A stretch of 11,161 nucleotides of DNA from Candidatus Altimarinota bacterium. Its GTDB lineage: Bacteria; Patescibacteriota; Gracilibacteria; UBA4473. A program made the position numbers and the translations under genes. The notes beneath the pieces were generated by a model that was given only the letters and a program-made list of their open reading frames with translations, searched no databases and was not told where the DNA came from. Position 1 is the stretch's first letter. The number at the start of each line of letters is the position of its first letter. The stretch is taken from NCBI GenBank assembly GCA_027028725.1, contig JALVIB010000037.1, positions 1 to 11,161 on the forward strand, read 5' to 3'. Positions 1 through 7,246 of this stretch are shown piece by piece.

Positions 1-648
1 GAATTTAATTGTTTCTTGAGTTCTGTGCTTATCTAGCAAATGCAATCCACCAAAAACACAAATTACCTCTTTTTTAAATTCTTTCTCCGCGAAATCTATC
101 ATGCTACACACACCAGTATGTGCACATCCAGAAATCAAAATCAAACCTTCCCTTGTTGTAAGAACTAATCCAGAATCATCCTCTAATTTATCATCTCCAA
201 AACAAGTATGTCCAACATTTTTATCTTCAAAATCATAAATGGTTGAAATCTCTCCCAAAAAATAAATATTTTCTGTTATTTGTTTAATTTTTGATGACAA
301 ATCTAATTTAAAATTTTCTAATCCTAACATTATTTCCGGCGTAAAACCTATCGGCCGTTCTTCATAAAATTTAGGAATAAATGACTTTGGATGAGAAATT
401 AAAGGTTTTTTATTTTTTAATTTAATTCGCTTAATATTTTCCAAATGATCAATGTGTCCATGACTTAAAACAAAATAATCAATATCATCAATAGTTAAAT
501 TTTTTTTCGCGAGATTTGGATAAATCTCATCATTCATTCCAAAATCAAATAATACCTTCTGACCTCCATCCTGAATTAGCAGAGAAAAACTTGATTTCTC
601 CAAATCAAACAAACACTGCTCATTATGAATAACTGATATTTTAATCAT
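1..648 (-). CDS. MBL-fold metallo-hydrolase, DHPS-like (C-terminus cut by window edge)
   Basis: The first 216 residues of a metallo-beta-lactamase-fold hydrolase are visible; the gene runs off the left edge. The metal-binding signature HGHIDH lies at residues 63-68 (HxHxDH), followed by a GCAHTG motif (His177) and GGLHL (His203). This GCAHTG/GGLHL pattern is typical of the branch related to 7,8-dihydropterin-6-methyl-4-(beta-D-ribofuranosyl)aminobenzene-5'-phosphate synthase, usually cytoplasmic hydrolases of uncertain substrate. There is no signal peptide. The ATG at 646-648 is chosen because the protein begins directly at the first beta strand and an AGGA (661-664 on the complementary strand) lies 12 nt upstream. 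It carries two degenerate versions of the local TCGCGGGA motif (near 86 and 507), so it appears to belong to the native backbone. The fold is clear; the substrate is not. Confidence 0.87.
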   Translation of the reverse strand, partial: MIKISVIHNEQCLFDLEKSSFSLLIQDGGQKVLFDFGMNDEIYPNLAKKNLTIDDIDYFVLSHGHIDHLENIKRIKLKNKKPLISHPKSFIPKFYEERPIGFTPEIMLGLENFKLDLSSKIKQITENIYFLGEISTIYDFEDKNVGHTCFGDDKLEDDSGLVLTTREGLILISGCAHTGVCSMIDFAEKEFKKEVICVFGGLHLLDKHRTQETIKF

Positions 649-830
649 TTTTTTAAGTTTTCCTGAAGTCTAGCAGAAATATAGAAAAATTAAGAAAATT
701 TCGCGGGATTTTAGAAAAATATGAACAAACTTTCCGCCCAAGCGTTTTTCTCACGATGGCGGGATCTTCGAACTATTTATAAAAACAAATCCCCCTACTT
801 GTCGGTCGTAGCTTTAGCGAAGACTGAAGC

Positions 831-848
831 CCCCCTTTCTCAAGGGGG
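831..848. repeat. C/G-rich hairpin
   Basis: A perfect 7-bp stem CCCCCTT / AAGGGGG encloses a 4-nt TCTC loop. An outer aaatccccct at 788-797 can also pair with aagggggaaattt at 842-854, so the 788-854 block has alternative pairings. No gene ends nearby on the plus strand and no T-run follows it on the minus strand, so it is not called a terminator. It looks like an intergenic repeat unit. Confidence 0.5.
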
Positions 849-870
849 AAATTTAAGGAATTATTTTTTA

Positions 871-1058
871 GGAAACTCTGATAAATAACGCAAAACAGAA
901 AATTCTAAGATTTTTGAGATAATTTTTTCGAGAAATTGATTTTCGTAGCAGGCTACGGAAATCACTATTTCGAGGGAAAATTAGCCAAAAAGATGAATTT
1001 TATTTTTGCGCCTGTCTAATTTCTTTATCGCGTAGAATTTTTATTTATCAGAGTTTCC
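871..1058. mobile_element. MITE-like non-autonomous element, 188 bp, with TIRs and TTTA target duplication
   Basis: The element begins with GGAAACTCTGATAAATAA (871-888) and ends with its exact reverse complement (1041-1058), an 18-bp perfect terminal inverted repeat. It is flanked on both sides by TTTA (867-870 and 1059-1062), which fits a 4-bp target-site duplication. The interior is itself an imperfect palindrome: 921-949 pairs with 952-982, with a tight inner stem at 938-949/952-963 differing by one G:T-type change. It has no coding capacity, so it would need a transposase supplied in trans. TIR length, 4-bp duplication and a T/A-rich target resemble IS5-family-like elements; that assignment is inference. 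Transcribed, it would fold into a long hairpin downstream of the operon ending at 1152. Confidence 0.7.
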
Positions 1059-1068
1059 TTTAGTCTAG

Positions 1069-1088
1069 ATTCCTGCCTCCGCAGGAAT
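1069..1088. repeat. Hairpin ATTCCTGC-CTCC-GCAGGAAT
   Basis: A perfect 8-bp stem (1069-1076 with 1081-1088) and a 4-nt loop lie between the MITE-like element and the end of the ATP-grasp operon. Read in the direction of the operon it is followed by ctagactaaagg, not a T-run, so it is a poor intrinsic terminator. Short GCAGGAAT-type palindromes are common dispersed intergenic repeats, which is the more likely identity here. Confidence 0.5.
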
Positions 1089-1151
1089 GAGGACAACAAA
1101 AAAATCCCGCGAAATTTTAGTCTAGCACAAAATCTGCCCCCTACCTTTTCT

Positions 1152-3485
1152 CTACACCAAAAACTTCGCCTTCTCAATTCCCGCTTGTCTTGAACCTTGC
1201 TGAAGGGCGAAATTTTTCAAAATTTTCAAATCCTTAATGTTAATTTTTCCAATATAAATATCCGCTAAATCTCCTCCTTTCTCCACAAACTTCTGCACTT
1301 CCAAATTCCCGCGAAAATATACGGAATCTTTGGTAAACGCTCCCCCACTCGCTGAATTCGGTGTTCCGCGTTTGGATTTCAAGCAAAGCTTCCACGCCAA
1401 ATCATCCGAAATTTCGTAAGTTTTTTTCAAATATTTGAATAATTCCAAGAAATCTTTCTTTTGCGCCTGATAAATCGCGACAATTTGTAGCGCCGGCGTC
1501 AAAAACTTTTCGCCCAAATTTAAACCAAGCGCGTTCTGATTATAAACCGCTAAACCTTCTTCGGTCGTTAAATAATCGGCTGTCCCCCGCTCAAAAATTT
1601 GGAAAGGTTGTAACTTCCCGTTTTCGTTTCGGAAAACATGCGTCCCAATTTCGTGGACGAGAAGTGCTTGCAAACGATTTTCGCGGAATTTTGCGCCCCG
1701 CCGAATCATCACCAAACCTTTTTTGGAAATCTGCACATCCGCCACTGACTCGTCCAAAATTTTAATCTGCCAGTGTGCTAAATTGTGATTTTCCAAATAC
1801 TCTTTCATCCGTTCCGCCGCCTCTTCGTAATCCATTTCCGGACTATCATCCGGCTGAATATCTTTATTTTCCGCGAGAAAATCTAGTGCCTTGCGATATA
1901 AAGTAGGCGTCACTTTCCCAAAAATTTTCTCGGAAAATCCCGCGAAATTTTCGGTTCCTACTGAACTTATTAACTCTAATTTTAGCGCAAGTTCCTCAAT
2001 TTTGGCAGCAAAAAGCGGATACAAAACATGATCCACAACCGGGATTTTTTTCAATTCCCGCTGTAAATTTGCAATATCAAGCTCATTTTGGCGATAAGAA
2101 AATTTCGGCACAATCCCCTTGTGCGTAAAAAATAATTCCTTCTGTTCCAAAATATTTCGCGGGTTTATGTAAGACAAAAGCTTGATTTGCTCATCAATTT
2201 CGCAAACTTTTTTGTCCACACTTTTAATTTTTAATTCGTCTAAATCCGCTTGCATTTTGGCAACACTTTGTTTGTGTTCAATTTTTTTATTCACATCGAT
2301 TAAAAAATCTGATAAATATTTTCCCGCGAGTAAAATATCTGCATCTTTCGTTGTACCTTTTTTAACCGGCAGTTTCAGGCGTTTATCGGCTAAAGTTATG
2401 TCCAAAATTGGATTTTTTTCATCAAAATATTTCGCGGAAATTTTGTTTTCTTCAGCAGTTAAATCAACTTTTGCCACTAATTTCGCGGGATTTTCCCCGT
2501 TCAAAGTGACTGATTCAAAAACTCCGATAATTGGTTTATTGGGAATTATTTTTTCTTTTTTGGACGCACTGGCTGAGAACAAAGTTTTCGCGATTTTTGC
2601 TCCTTCTTCGGGTGTCAAGATTTTCAAATCTTTAATTTTATTCAGCCGTTCTTTCATCGGGGCTTTATTGGCGATTTGAATTTTTAATCCCGGTCGCGCA
2701 TTCAGCTCTAGAACTTTCACGCCGTCCGGTGTAATGACAAAGTCAATCCCTAGATATTTAATACCGGTCGCTGCCTGAATTTTCGCGGAATTTAGTAAAA
2801 TTTCGTCCCAAAACGGCACTTCAAAACCAACTGCCGATTGCCCGTTTTTCAAAGTTTTCACATATTCTGAATAATACGCCGCTCCCGTAGTTTTCCCCGT
2901 TCCTAAATCAATTCCCACTCCGTAAGCCCCCAATTCCATATTGGCTTTCCCGTCTGATTCCACCGTCGGCACACGCATCATCGCCATCACCGGAACTTTG
3001 TTGTAAACAATCACCCGCACATCAGTCAGTCCGTCTTCGGTCAGTTTACGCAAAGCCGGATGCGGAATAAGCAGTTCTTCAAAAATAACTTTATCACGGC
3101 CACCCGTAATAGAATATTTCCCTTCTAAAATATCGATACAATGTCGGTATAAATCGTCTTTGGTAATCTTTTTACCCGAAGCGGTTCGCCAGCTTTTTTT
3201 TACTTTTTCGGTAATTACCAAAATCCCCGCTCCCGCAAAACCCAGATTTGGTTTGACGACAAACTTATCTGGTAATCCCGCGAAAAATTCGTCTGTCAGT
3301 TGCGTATATTTGGAAATAACATGGTACAGTTTCGCTACTCCAATCCCGCGAGATTCGAGAAAATGTTTAGTGTAAATTTTATTATCCGCAAATTTTTTGT
3401 CCTTGGAAGTATTATGCACGGAATACTCTAAATTTCGAGAATTTATCCCTAAAATTTTTTTTGATTTCGCGAAAAAATTGCTCAT
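1152..3485 (-). CDS. Fusion: ATP-grasp peptide ligase + degenerate RimB-like retropepsin domain + DUF1704/MATCAP-type metallopeptidase
   Basis: Cytoplasmic, 777 aa, three modules. Residues 1-300 are an ATP-grasp of the alpha-L-glutamate-ligase-like (RimK-related) family: ILGINSRNL at the N-terminus, nucleotide-binding KPNLGFAGAG (78-87), TDVRVIV (154-160), SDGKANMELGAYGVGID (177-193) and metal-binding LELNARPGL (259-267). Such enzymes join an amino acid to a carboxylate using ATP. Residues about 318-402 resemble RimB/pfam05618 retropepsin-like domains (IGVFESV, AKVD, LLAGKYLSDFLIDV), but the expected DTGA reads DLTA (341-344), so activity is doubtful. Residues about 405-775 match DUF1704, the family of the tubulin carboxypeptidase MATCAP: HEIGTH (611-616), TEEGLA (641-646) and KRGTPN (705-710). 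It lies 20 nt behind the PKD-7TM gene, presumably one operon. No Shine-Dalgarno precedes the ATG; coupling with the upstream gene is likely. Domain calls are firm except the middle one; the substrate is unknown. Confidence 0.93.
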   Translation of the reverse strand: MSNFFAKSKKILGINSRNLEYSVHNTSKDKKFADNKIYTKHFLESRGIGVAKLYHVISKYTQLTDEFFAGLPDKFVVKPNLGFAGAGILVITEKVKKSWRTASGKKITKDDLYRHCIDILEGKYSITGGRDKVIFEELLIPHPALRKLTEDGLTDVRVIVYNKVPVMAMMRVPTVESDGKANMELGAYGVGIDLGTGKTTGAAYYSEYVKTLKNGQSAVGFEVPFWDEILLNSAKIQAATGIKYLGIDFVITPDGVKVLELNARPGLKIQIANKAPMKERLNKIKDLKILTPEEGAKIAKTLFSASASKKEKIIPNKPIIGVFESVTLNGENPAKLVAKVDLTAEENKISAKYFDEKNPILDITLADKRLKLPVKKGTTKDADILLAGKYLSDFLIDVNKKIEHKQSVAKMQADLDELKIKSVDKKVCEIDEQIKLLSYINPRNILEQKELFFTHKGIVPKFSYRQNELDIANLQRELKKIPVVDHVLYPLFAAKIEELALKLELISSVGTENFAGFSEKIFGKVTPTLYRKALDFLAENKDIQPDDSPEMDYEEAAERMKEYLENHNLAHWQIKILDESVADVQISKKGLVMIRRGAKFRENRLQALLVHEIGTHVFRNENGKLQPFQIFERGTADYLTTEEGLAVYNQNALGLNLGEKFLTPALQIVAIYQAQKKDFLELFKYLKKTYEISDDLAWKLCLKSKRGTPNSASGGAFTKDSVYFRGNLEVQKFVEKGGDLADIYIGKINIKDLKILKNFALQQGSRQAGIEKAKFLV

Positions 3486-3505
3486 TAAGAAATAATTTAT
3501 AAATA

Positions 3506-5023
3506 CTACTCTTCTGAATCGTCTTTAAATAGAGTGCGAAATTTAAAGTATTCGGTCAATCGTAATCCCGTAAATCGTCCCAACCAAATAATTCCTAGCG
3601 CTGGCAGAAAAATCAGTTCTGGTACAGCTAAAACATTAGTTTGCACCCACGGCCACATTACAAAAAGGTAGGCTAGCAAAGAAACCGCGACCGTTTCTCC
3701 GGCTGACCAAAGTGCTGATCGCAAACCGCCTGAACTCTGCGCCGAAACAAATTTTTCGGAAATTGTGGACATCACCATCATCGGAAAAATCGCGAGCGCT
3801 AAATTCAGCGAAATATCGTAGTAAACTGCAATTCCCAAAATCAAAAAGAACGAAAGTGCCACTCCTGAGTGCAACAAAGCCACTTTTGGAATATAGAGAA
3901 GTTCCACTTTTTCAAAAAACAAACGCAAAAGCGAACTAACCAACAAAACTACCAGAAAAACGGTAAACCCGAAATCCAGTCCCAGCAACATAAATGACAA
4001 AGTCAGCATCAGTGGGGAGAAAACTCCAAAAGTTTTGATTCCAACAAATTGTCGCGCAAAAGCGATTAGGAAAGCGATAAACGGCACCGCTAAAAGTAGA
4101 TATAGAACGGTTTGAGAAATCCCGCGAAAAACGAAGTAGTTCGTTAGTTTAGAGATTGGCAAAAACCAAGTTGTATTAGATTGTCCGTCAATAATTTCGT
4201 ATTCCAATCCCCTATTTTGAAGTTCTGATACTAATTTCGCGGGATTTTTCTCAAAAAATAAAGAAAGTGCTTTCGGACGAATTAAAAAGATTTCGCGAGG
4301 ATTTAGAATTGAAAAACTCGGATAAAGCAGTTTCTTGAATTTTTTCAATGAAGCAACTTCTGAAACCTGCACCCAAGTTTTTTGTTTAGGATTAAAATAA
4401 TCAGATCCCGCGAGTTTTTGCCACCACTGCGCGACATTTTGCAGTTCGTCCGCTGTGTCTGTGTAAAAAATAACCCGTTCTGATTCTTTAAGAAATTCCA
4501 GATTTTTTTGCAACTCCCCAACCAATTCTTCATCCGCCGTCACTCCCGTTTCTAGTGTTTTCAAAATGATTGGCTTTAACCAAACTCCGTTTTCTCCCGC
4601 TTCTTGAATAATTCCTTCAATTTTTTCGCGGGATTTGGCGACGATTACTCCTTTTCGCGAATAAACAAAAACATCTTTTTCAGCTGATTCTCGTTTCCGT
4701 CCTTGTTTAATGCTCAATTTTACCGTGTATTTCCCCGTTTTTTCAAAACTATGGATAATTTGTTTCCCCCATTGAACAGGAGTTCCATCACCGAAATTCC
4801 AAGAAATTGACGGAGTTCCCGCAGAAATCCCGCGAAAATTTGATTTACTGGCATCAAACAGAATTTTTTCCTTTTGGGGAATAAAATCATCAACTGAAAT
4901 AATCGGCACAATTGGCGAATTAACCTTTTCCGCTGGCAAGCTATCCAAATTCACCTTTTCTTGCGCAGAAATAACTGGAATAACTAATAAAAATCCCAAA
5001 AACGATAATAAAAAATTCTTCAT
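3506..5023 (-). CDS. Secreted PKD domain fused to seven-transmembrane (UUP1/7TM_transglut-type) membrane protein
   Basis: About 505 aa. An N-terminal signal peptide (hydrophobic stretch ending VISA, then QEK) precedes a PKD domain at about 45-122 with the WNFGDGTP and HSFEKTGKYTVKLSI hallmarks. An unrecognised soluble region follows (about 125-300), then seven hydrophobic helices (about 305-325, 334-350, 352-370, 386-403, 406-420, 443-459, 467-485). The helix block carries GIKTFGVFSP, LLYIPKVA and LGRFTGLRLTEYFKFR, which match the 7TM module of UUP1 proteins. UUP1 proteins normally carry an inactive transglutaminase domain outside the membrane and are encoded beside RimK-like ligases. Here a PKD domain takes that place. 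Predicted topology puts the soluble part outside and the C-terminus in the cytoplasm, near its operon partner. The start is set at the ATG (5021-5023); a TTG immediately upstream (5024-5026) is the alternative. No Shine-Dalgarno is visible. Confidence 0.9.
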   Translation of the reverse strand: MKNFLLSFLGFLLVIPVISAQEKVNLDSLPAEKVNSPIVPIISVDDFIPQKEKILFDASKSNFRGISAGTPSISWNFGDGTPVQWGKQIIHSFEKTGKYTVKLSIKQGRKRESAEKDVFVYSRKGVIVAKSREKIEGIIQEAGENGVWLKPIILKTLETGVTADEELVGELQKNLEFLKESERVIFYTDTADELQNVAQWWQKLAGSDYFNPKQKTWVQVSEVASLKKFKKLLYPSFSILNPREIFLIRPKALSLFFEKNPAKLVSELQNRGLEYEIIDGQSNTTWFLPISKLTNYFVFRGISQTVLYLLLAVPFIAFLIAFARQFVGIKTFGVFSPLMLTLSFMLLGLDFGFTVFLVVLLVSSLLRLFFEKVELLYIPKVALLHSGVALSFFLILGIAVYYDISLNLALAIFPMMVMSTISEKFVSAQSSGGLRSALWSAGETVAVSLLAYLFVMWPWVQTNVLAVPELIFLPALGIIWLGRFTGLRLTEYFKFRTLFKDDSEE

Positions 5024-5077
5024 CAAGGACTATTTTCTTTTTTTTATTAGAAAAATCAAAAGTTTGTTGTACGAAGC

Positions 5078-5106
5078 TTGAAATTTCGCGGGATTTTGGG
5101 TATAAT
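5078..5106 (+). promoter_or_regulatory. Sigma-70-type promoter of the amidase gene
   Basis: TTGAAA (5078-5083), a 17-nt spacer and a perfect TATAAT (5101-5106) form a near-consensus housekeeping promoter. Transcription would begin around 5113, giving a leader of only about 16 nt before the ATG at 5129. The spacer contains a copy of the TCGCGGGA motif (5086-5093). GGAGGG directly after the -10 box would fall at or before the start of the transcript, so it is unlikely to serve as a ribosome-binding site. The site lies in the 105-bp divergent gap with the PKD-7TM gene, whose own promoter I cannot identify convincingly. Confidence 0.75.
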
Positions 5107-5128
5107 GGAGGGAATTTTAAAAAAAGAA

Positions 5129-7246
5129 ATGGAAAATCATAAAAATAATCCCGATAACCCTATCCTTCCTATCCTTAGCAGAAGAAAGTTTTTAAAAGAT
5201 CTTGGGAAAGTCACAGCTGCATTAGCGCTCTCTGGCCCAATTTCAAAAATTTTAATAAGTTGTGATTCTGACCATAAATCAGAATTACTGAAAAATAAAG
5301 AAATTGCAATAGTTAAAAATATTGCGGGAATTAAATATGAAATACAAAAGGGTGACACTTTGTGGGGCATTGTAAGAAAGTTTTCAGGAGAGGCTTTTGG
5401 CGAATTTGTAGAATATTTAGCACAAATAAATAATGTCTCTGATGAAAATTCTATTAGGTACGGCGAAAATTTATTTATTCCTCTTAATCTGCTAACAATT
5501 TCAAAGACAGAAGAAATCTTGAACGACAATTATAAAATACACTCTATCGACAAACAAACTTATTATGAAATCCCTATTATAAATAATATATGGCACTCCC
5601 TAGATACATACGGCTTTGACCCTAGTAATTATAAAAAAGTTTTTGATGACAACAAACATTATAATCCCGCTTTTAAACATATATCATCAGATAAAACTAT
5701 TCCAGGCAATACGAATATATATGTAAATAAAAAATATTTAACGGAAGCTGACAAATCCGCTATAGCCATAAAGAAACCTGAAAAGATAAACAAAATCAGT
5801 AAAACAGGTGAATATATAGAGCCAGAGAAAATACCAGGAGTAAACAAAAGTTTTTATGAATTTGAAAATAATATTGAAATAGTTTCAAGTGAACTAAAAG
5901 ATCTTACTATTGTCCTTGATCCTGGACATGGTGGAGGAAGCGAACGCCCATTTATAAACAATATACAAGAACATGAAGTTGTTTATGATATAACTAATAG
6001 ACTCTTTGTTCTTCTTAAGCAACATGGAGCAGATGTCTATACAACTATCGTTAGCCCAAAAGGACCTCATATTCACAGGAAACAAACATTAAGGCCAGAT
6101 AAAAACGAAGTATATTATGGCACAAAAAAACAAGTAGGATCCTCTATTCCAAGGGATTTATCAGAAAGACGAGAAATTGCAAATCAAGCATTTAGAGACT
6201 CAAACAGAAACGATAAATTATTTCTATCTATACATACAAACGCCTCTGGTAATAAAAAAGCCCATGGGCTAGAAGTGTTTGTTAATAAGGGCGAAAAAAA
6301 TTCTGAGTCATTTGCTAATAAAATAAGACATGTAGCAGAAAAAAATTTAAAAATAAAAGTGCGTGATCTAAAATTTGAGCCAAAGGGAATAATAAGAAAT
6401 GATGCTACAAAAATAAATGGAAAAGGAAGAAAAACTAGAGAAAAAAACCCAATTAAATGTTTAGCAAAAATTTTAGCTGAATTAGGGTTTCATTCAAACA
6501 AAGCAGATGCAAAAAAATTTGCAGATCCGAACTGGAGACAAAAATATGCTGAAATGCTTTTTAATGCAATTGTTAGTCAACATTTTGAAAAAAATCCTAG
6601 AGATACAAATAAAGAAAATTCAGAAGATAGCCATAAACTCTCCCTAGAAGATTTTTTAAATAAAACTAAAACTTTAACTGAACAAGAAAAAAAACGAGCC
6701 ATAACTCTTGACAATACATATAAAGCAAACAGAAAAAAAGAGAAACCACTTAGTAAATCAGCTATGGGAGAAATGTTTGTTTATTATTCAAAAGCAGTTG
6801 AAGAACATTATGGAGTTCCAACTGAAGTGGCCCTTATTCAAACAGTCTTAGAATCTGCTTGGGGGCTCGGAACAAAAGAGAGAAAATTACCCAGAAGTCA
6901 TTTAAATTTCCATGGAATAAAGGATGCAAACGGAAAACCATATAAATCAAATGAAGGTAAAAATGCCAATGTCGTTAAAGTAAGTAAGTTCGGGTATTAT
7001 AATTCTGTTTGGGAAAGTTTTAGTTCATATGGAGCTAGATTGAAATACAAAAAATGGAAAAATGCTAAAACAACCGTTTATGCTAAGGCATTTAAGGCTA
7101 AAACACCACGAGAATTTATAAAAAAACTTGCTCCTATTTATGCTGGTGATAAAAATTATGCAAATAAATGTATTGCAACCTGGGAAACTATTAAAAGGAA
7201 ATGGCCTAAGTTAACAACAGGAATGAGTCTTGATAGAAAGCTCTAA
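5129..7246 (+). CDS. Tat-exported putative lipoprotein: LysM + N-acetylmuramoyl-L-alanine amidase + glucosaminidase
   Basis: A 705-aa bifunctional peptidoglycan hydrolase. The N-terminus has a twin-arginine motif SRRKFLK (17-23), a hydrophobic stretch and a lipobox-like LISC (Cys45), suggesting Tat export and lipid anchoring. A LysM domain (about 69-119, KGDTLWGI) binds glycan. An Amidase_3 domain (about 259-486) shows zinc ligands His267 (DPGHGG), probably Glu283, and His369 (SIHTNAS), plus catalytic Glu451 (AELGF). A C-terminal FlgJ-like glucosaminidase (about 546-695) has LESAWG with Glu575 and NFHGIK. Together they would cut both the peptide stem and the glycan strand. The ATG at 5129 is preferred because an in-frame ATG at 5105 overlaps the TATAAT box and a TTG at 5078 is the -35 box. 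The gene is AT-rich, favours AGA for arginine and lacks the TCGCGGGA motif, unlike its neighbours. It overlaps the end of rpe by 3 nt. Confidence 0.92.
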   Translation: MENHKNNPDNPILPILSRRKFLKDLGKVTAALALSGPISKILISCDSDHKSELLKNKEIAIVKNIAGIKYEIQKGDTLWGIVRKFSGEAFGEFVEYLAQINNVSDENSIRYGENLFIPLNLLTISKTEEILNDNYKIHSIDKQTYYEIPIINNIWHSLDTYGFDPSNYKKVFDDNKHYNPAFKHISSDKTIPGNTNIYVNKKYLTEADKSAIAIKKPEKINKISKTGEYIEPEKIPGVNKSFYEFENNIEIVSSELKDLTIVLDPGHGGGSERPFINNIQEHEVVYDITNRLFVLLKQHGADVYTTIVSPKGPHIHRKQTLRPDKNEVYYGTKKQVGSSIPRDLSERREIANQAFRDSNRNDKLFLSIHTNASGNKKAHGLEVFVNKGEKNSESFANKIRHVAEKNLKIKVRDLKFEPKGIIRNDATKINGKGRKTREKNPIKCLAKILAELGFHSNKADAKKFADPNWRQKYAEMLFNAIVSQHFEKNPRDTNKENSEDSHKLSLEDFLNKTKTLTEQEKKRAITLDNTYKANRKKEKPLSKSAMGEMFVYYSKAVEEHYGVPTEVALIQTVLESAWGLGTKERKLPRSHLNFHGIKDANGKPYKSNEGKNANVVKVSKFGYYNSVWESFSSYGARLKYKKWKNAKTTVYAKAFKAKTPREFIKKLAPIYAGDKNYANKCIATWETIKRKWPKLTTGMSLDRKL

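Larger units (their letters stand above)
649..1151. other. Non-coding, repeat-rich intergenic region
   Basis: About 500 bases without a credible gene on either strand. It holds the leader of the MBL gene, one exact copy of the TCGCGGGA motif at 701-708 and another in inverse orientation at 1105-1112, a C/G-rich hairpin at 831-848, a MITE-like element at 871-1058 and a second hairpin at 1069-1088. The sequence tttagtctag occurs directly repeated at 1059-1068 and 1116-1125, with a related agtctagca at 667-675. No tRNA- or riboswitch-like fold was recognised. It is the only long gene-free stretch in the window. Confidence 0.7.

Noticed and set aside
831..848. C/G hairpin as an intrinsic terminator
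   Set aside because: No gene ends within reach on either strand in the right orientation and no T-run follows on the minus strand.
780..870. Structured block as a possible tRNA or small RNA gene
   Set aside because: No cloverleaf, no recognisable promoter, and the pairing is explained by simple inverted repeats.
1059..1125. Direct repeat tttagtctag (1059-1068 and 1116-1125) as an attachment site or second target duplication
   Set aside because: It is only 10 bp, the segment between has no TIRs or integrase, and a related short copy at 667 suggests a simple intergenic word.
2182..2679. 165-codon open frame on the plus strand opposite the ATP-grasp fusion gene
   Set aside because: It lies wholly antisense to conserved coding sequence, has no recognisable domain, and its composition is what the reverse of that gene would give.
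5078..5107. Earlier starts for the amidase gene (TTG 5078, ATG 5105)
   Set aside because: TTG 5078 is the first half of the -35 box and ATG 5105 overlaps the TATAAT box. Neither has a ribosome-binding site, and the added residues precede the Tat motif without need.
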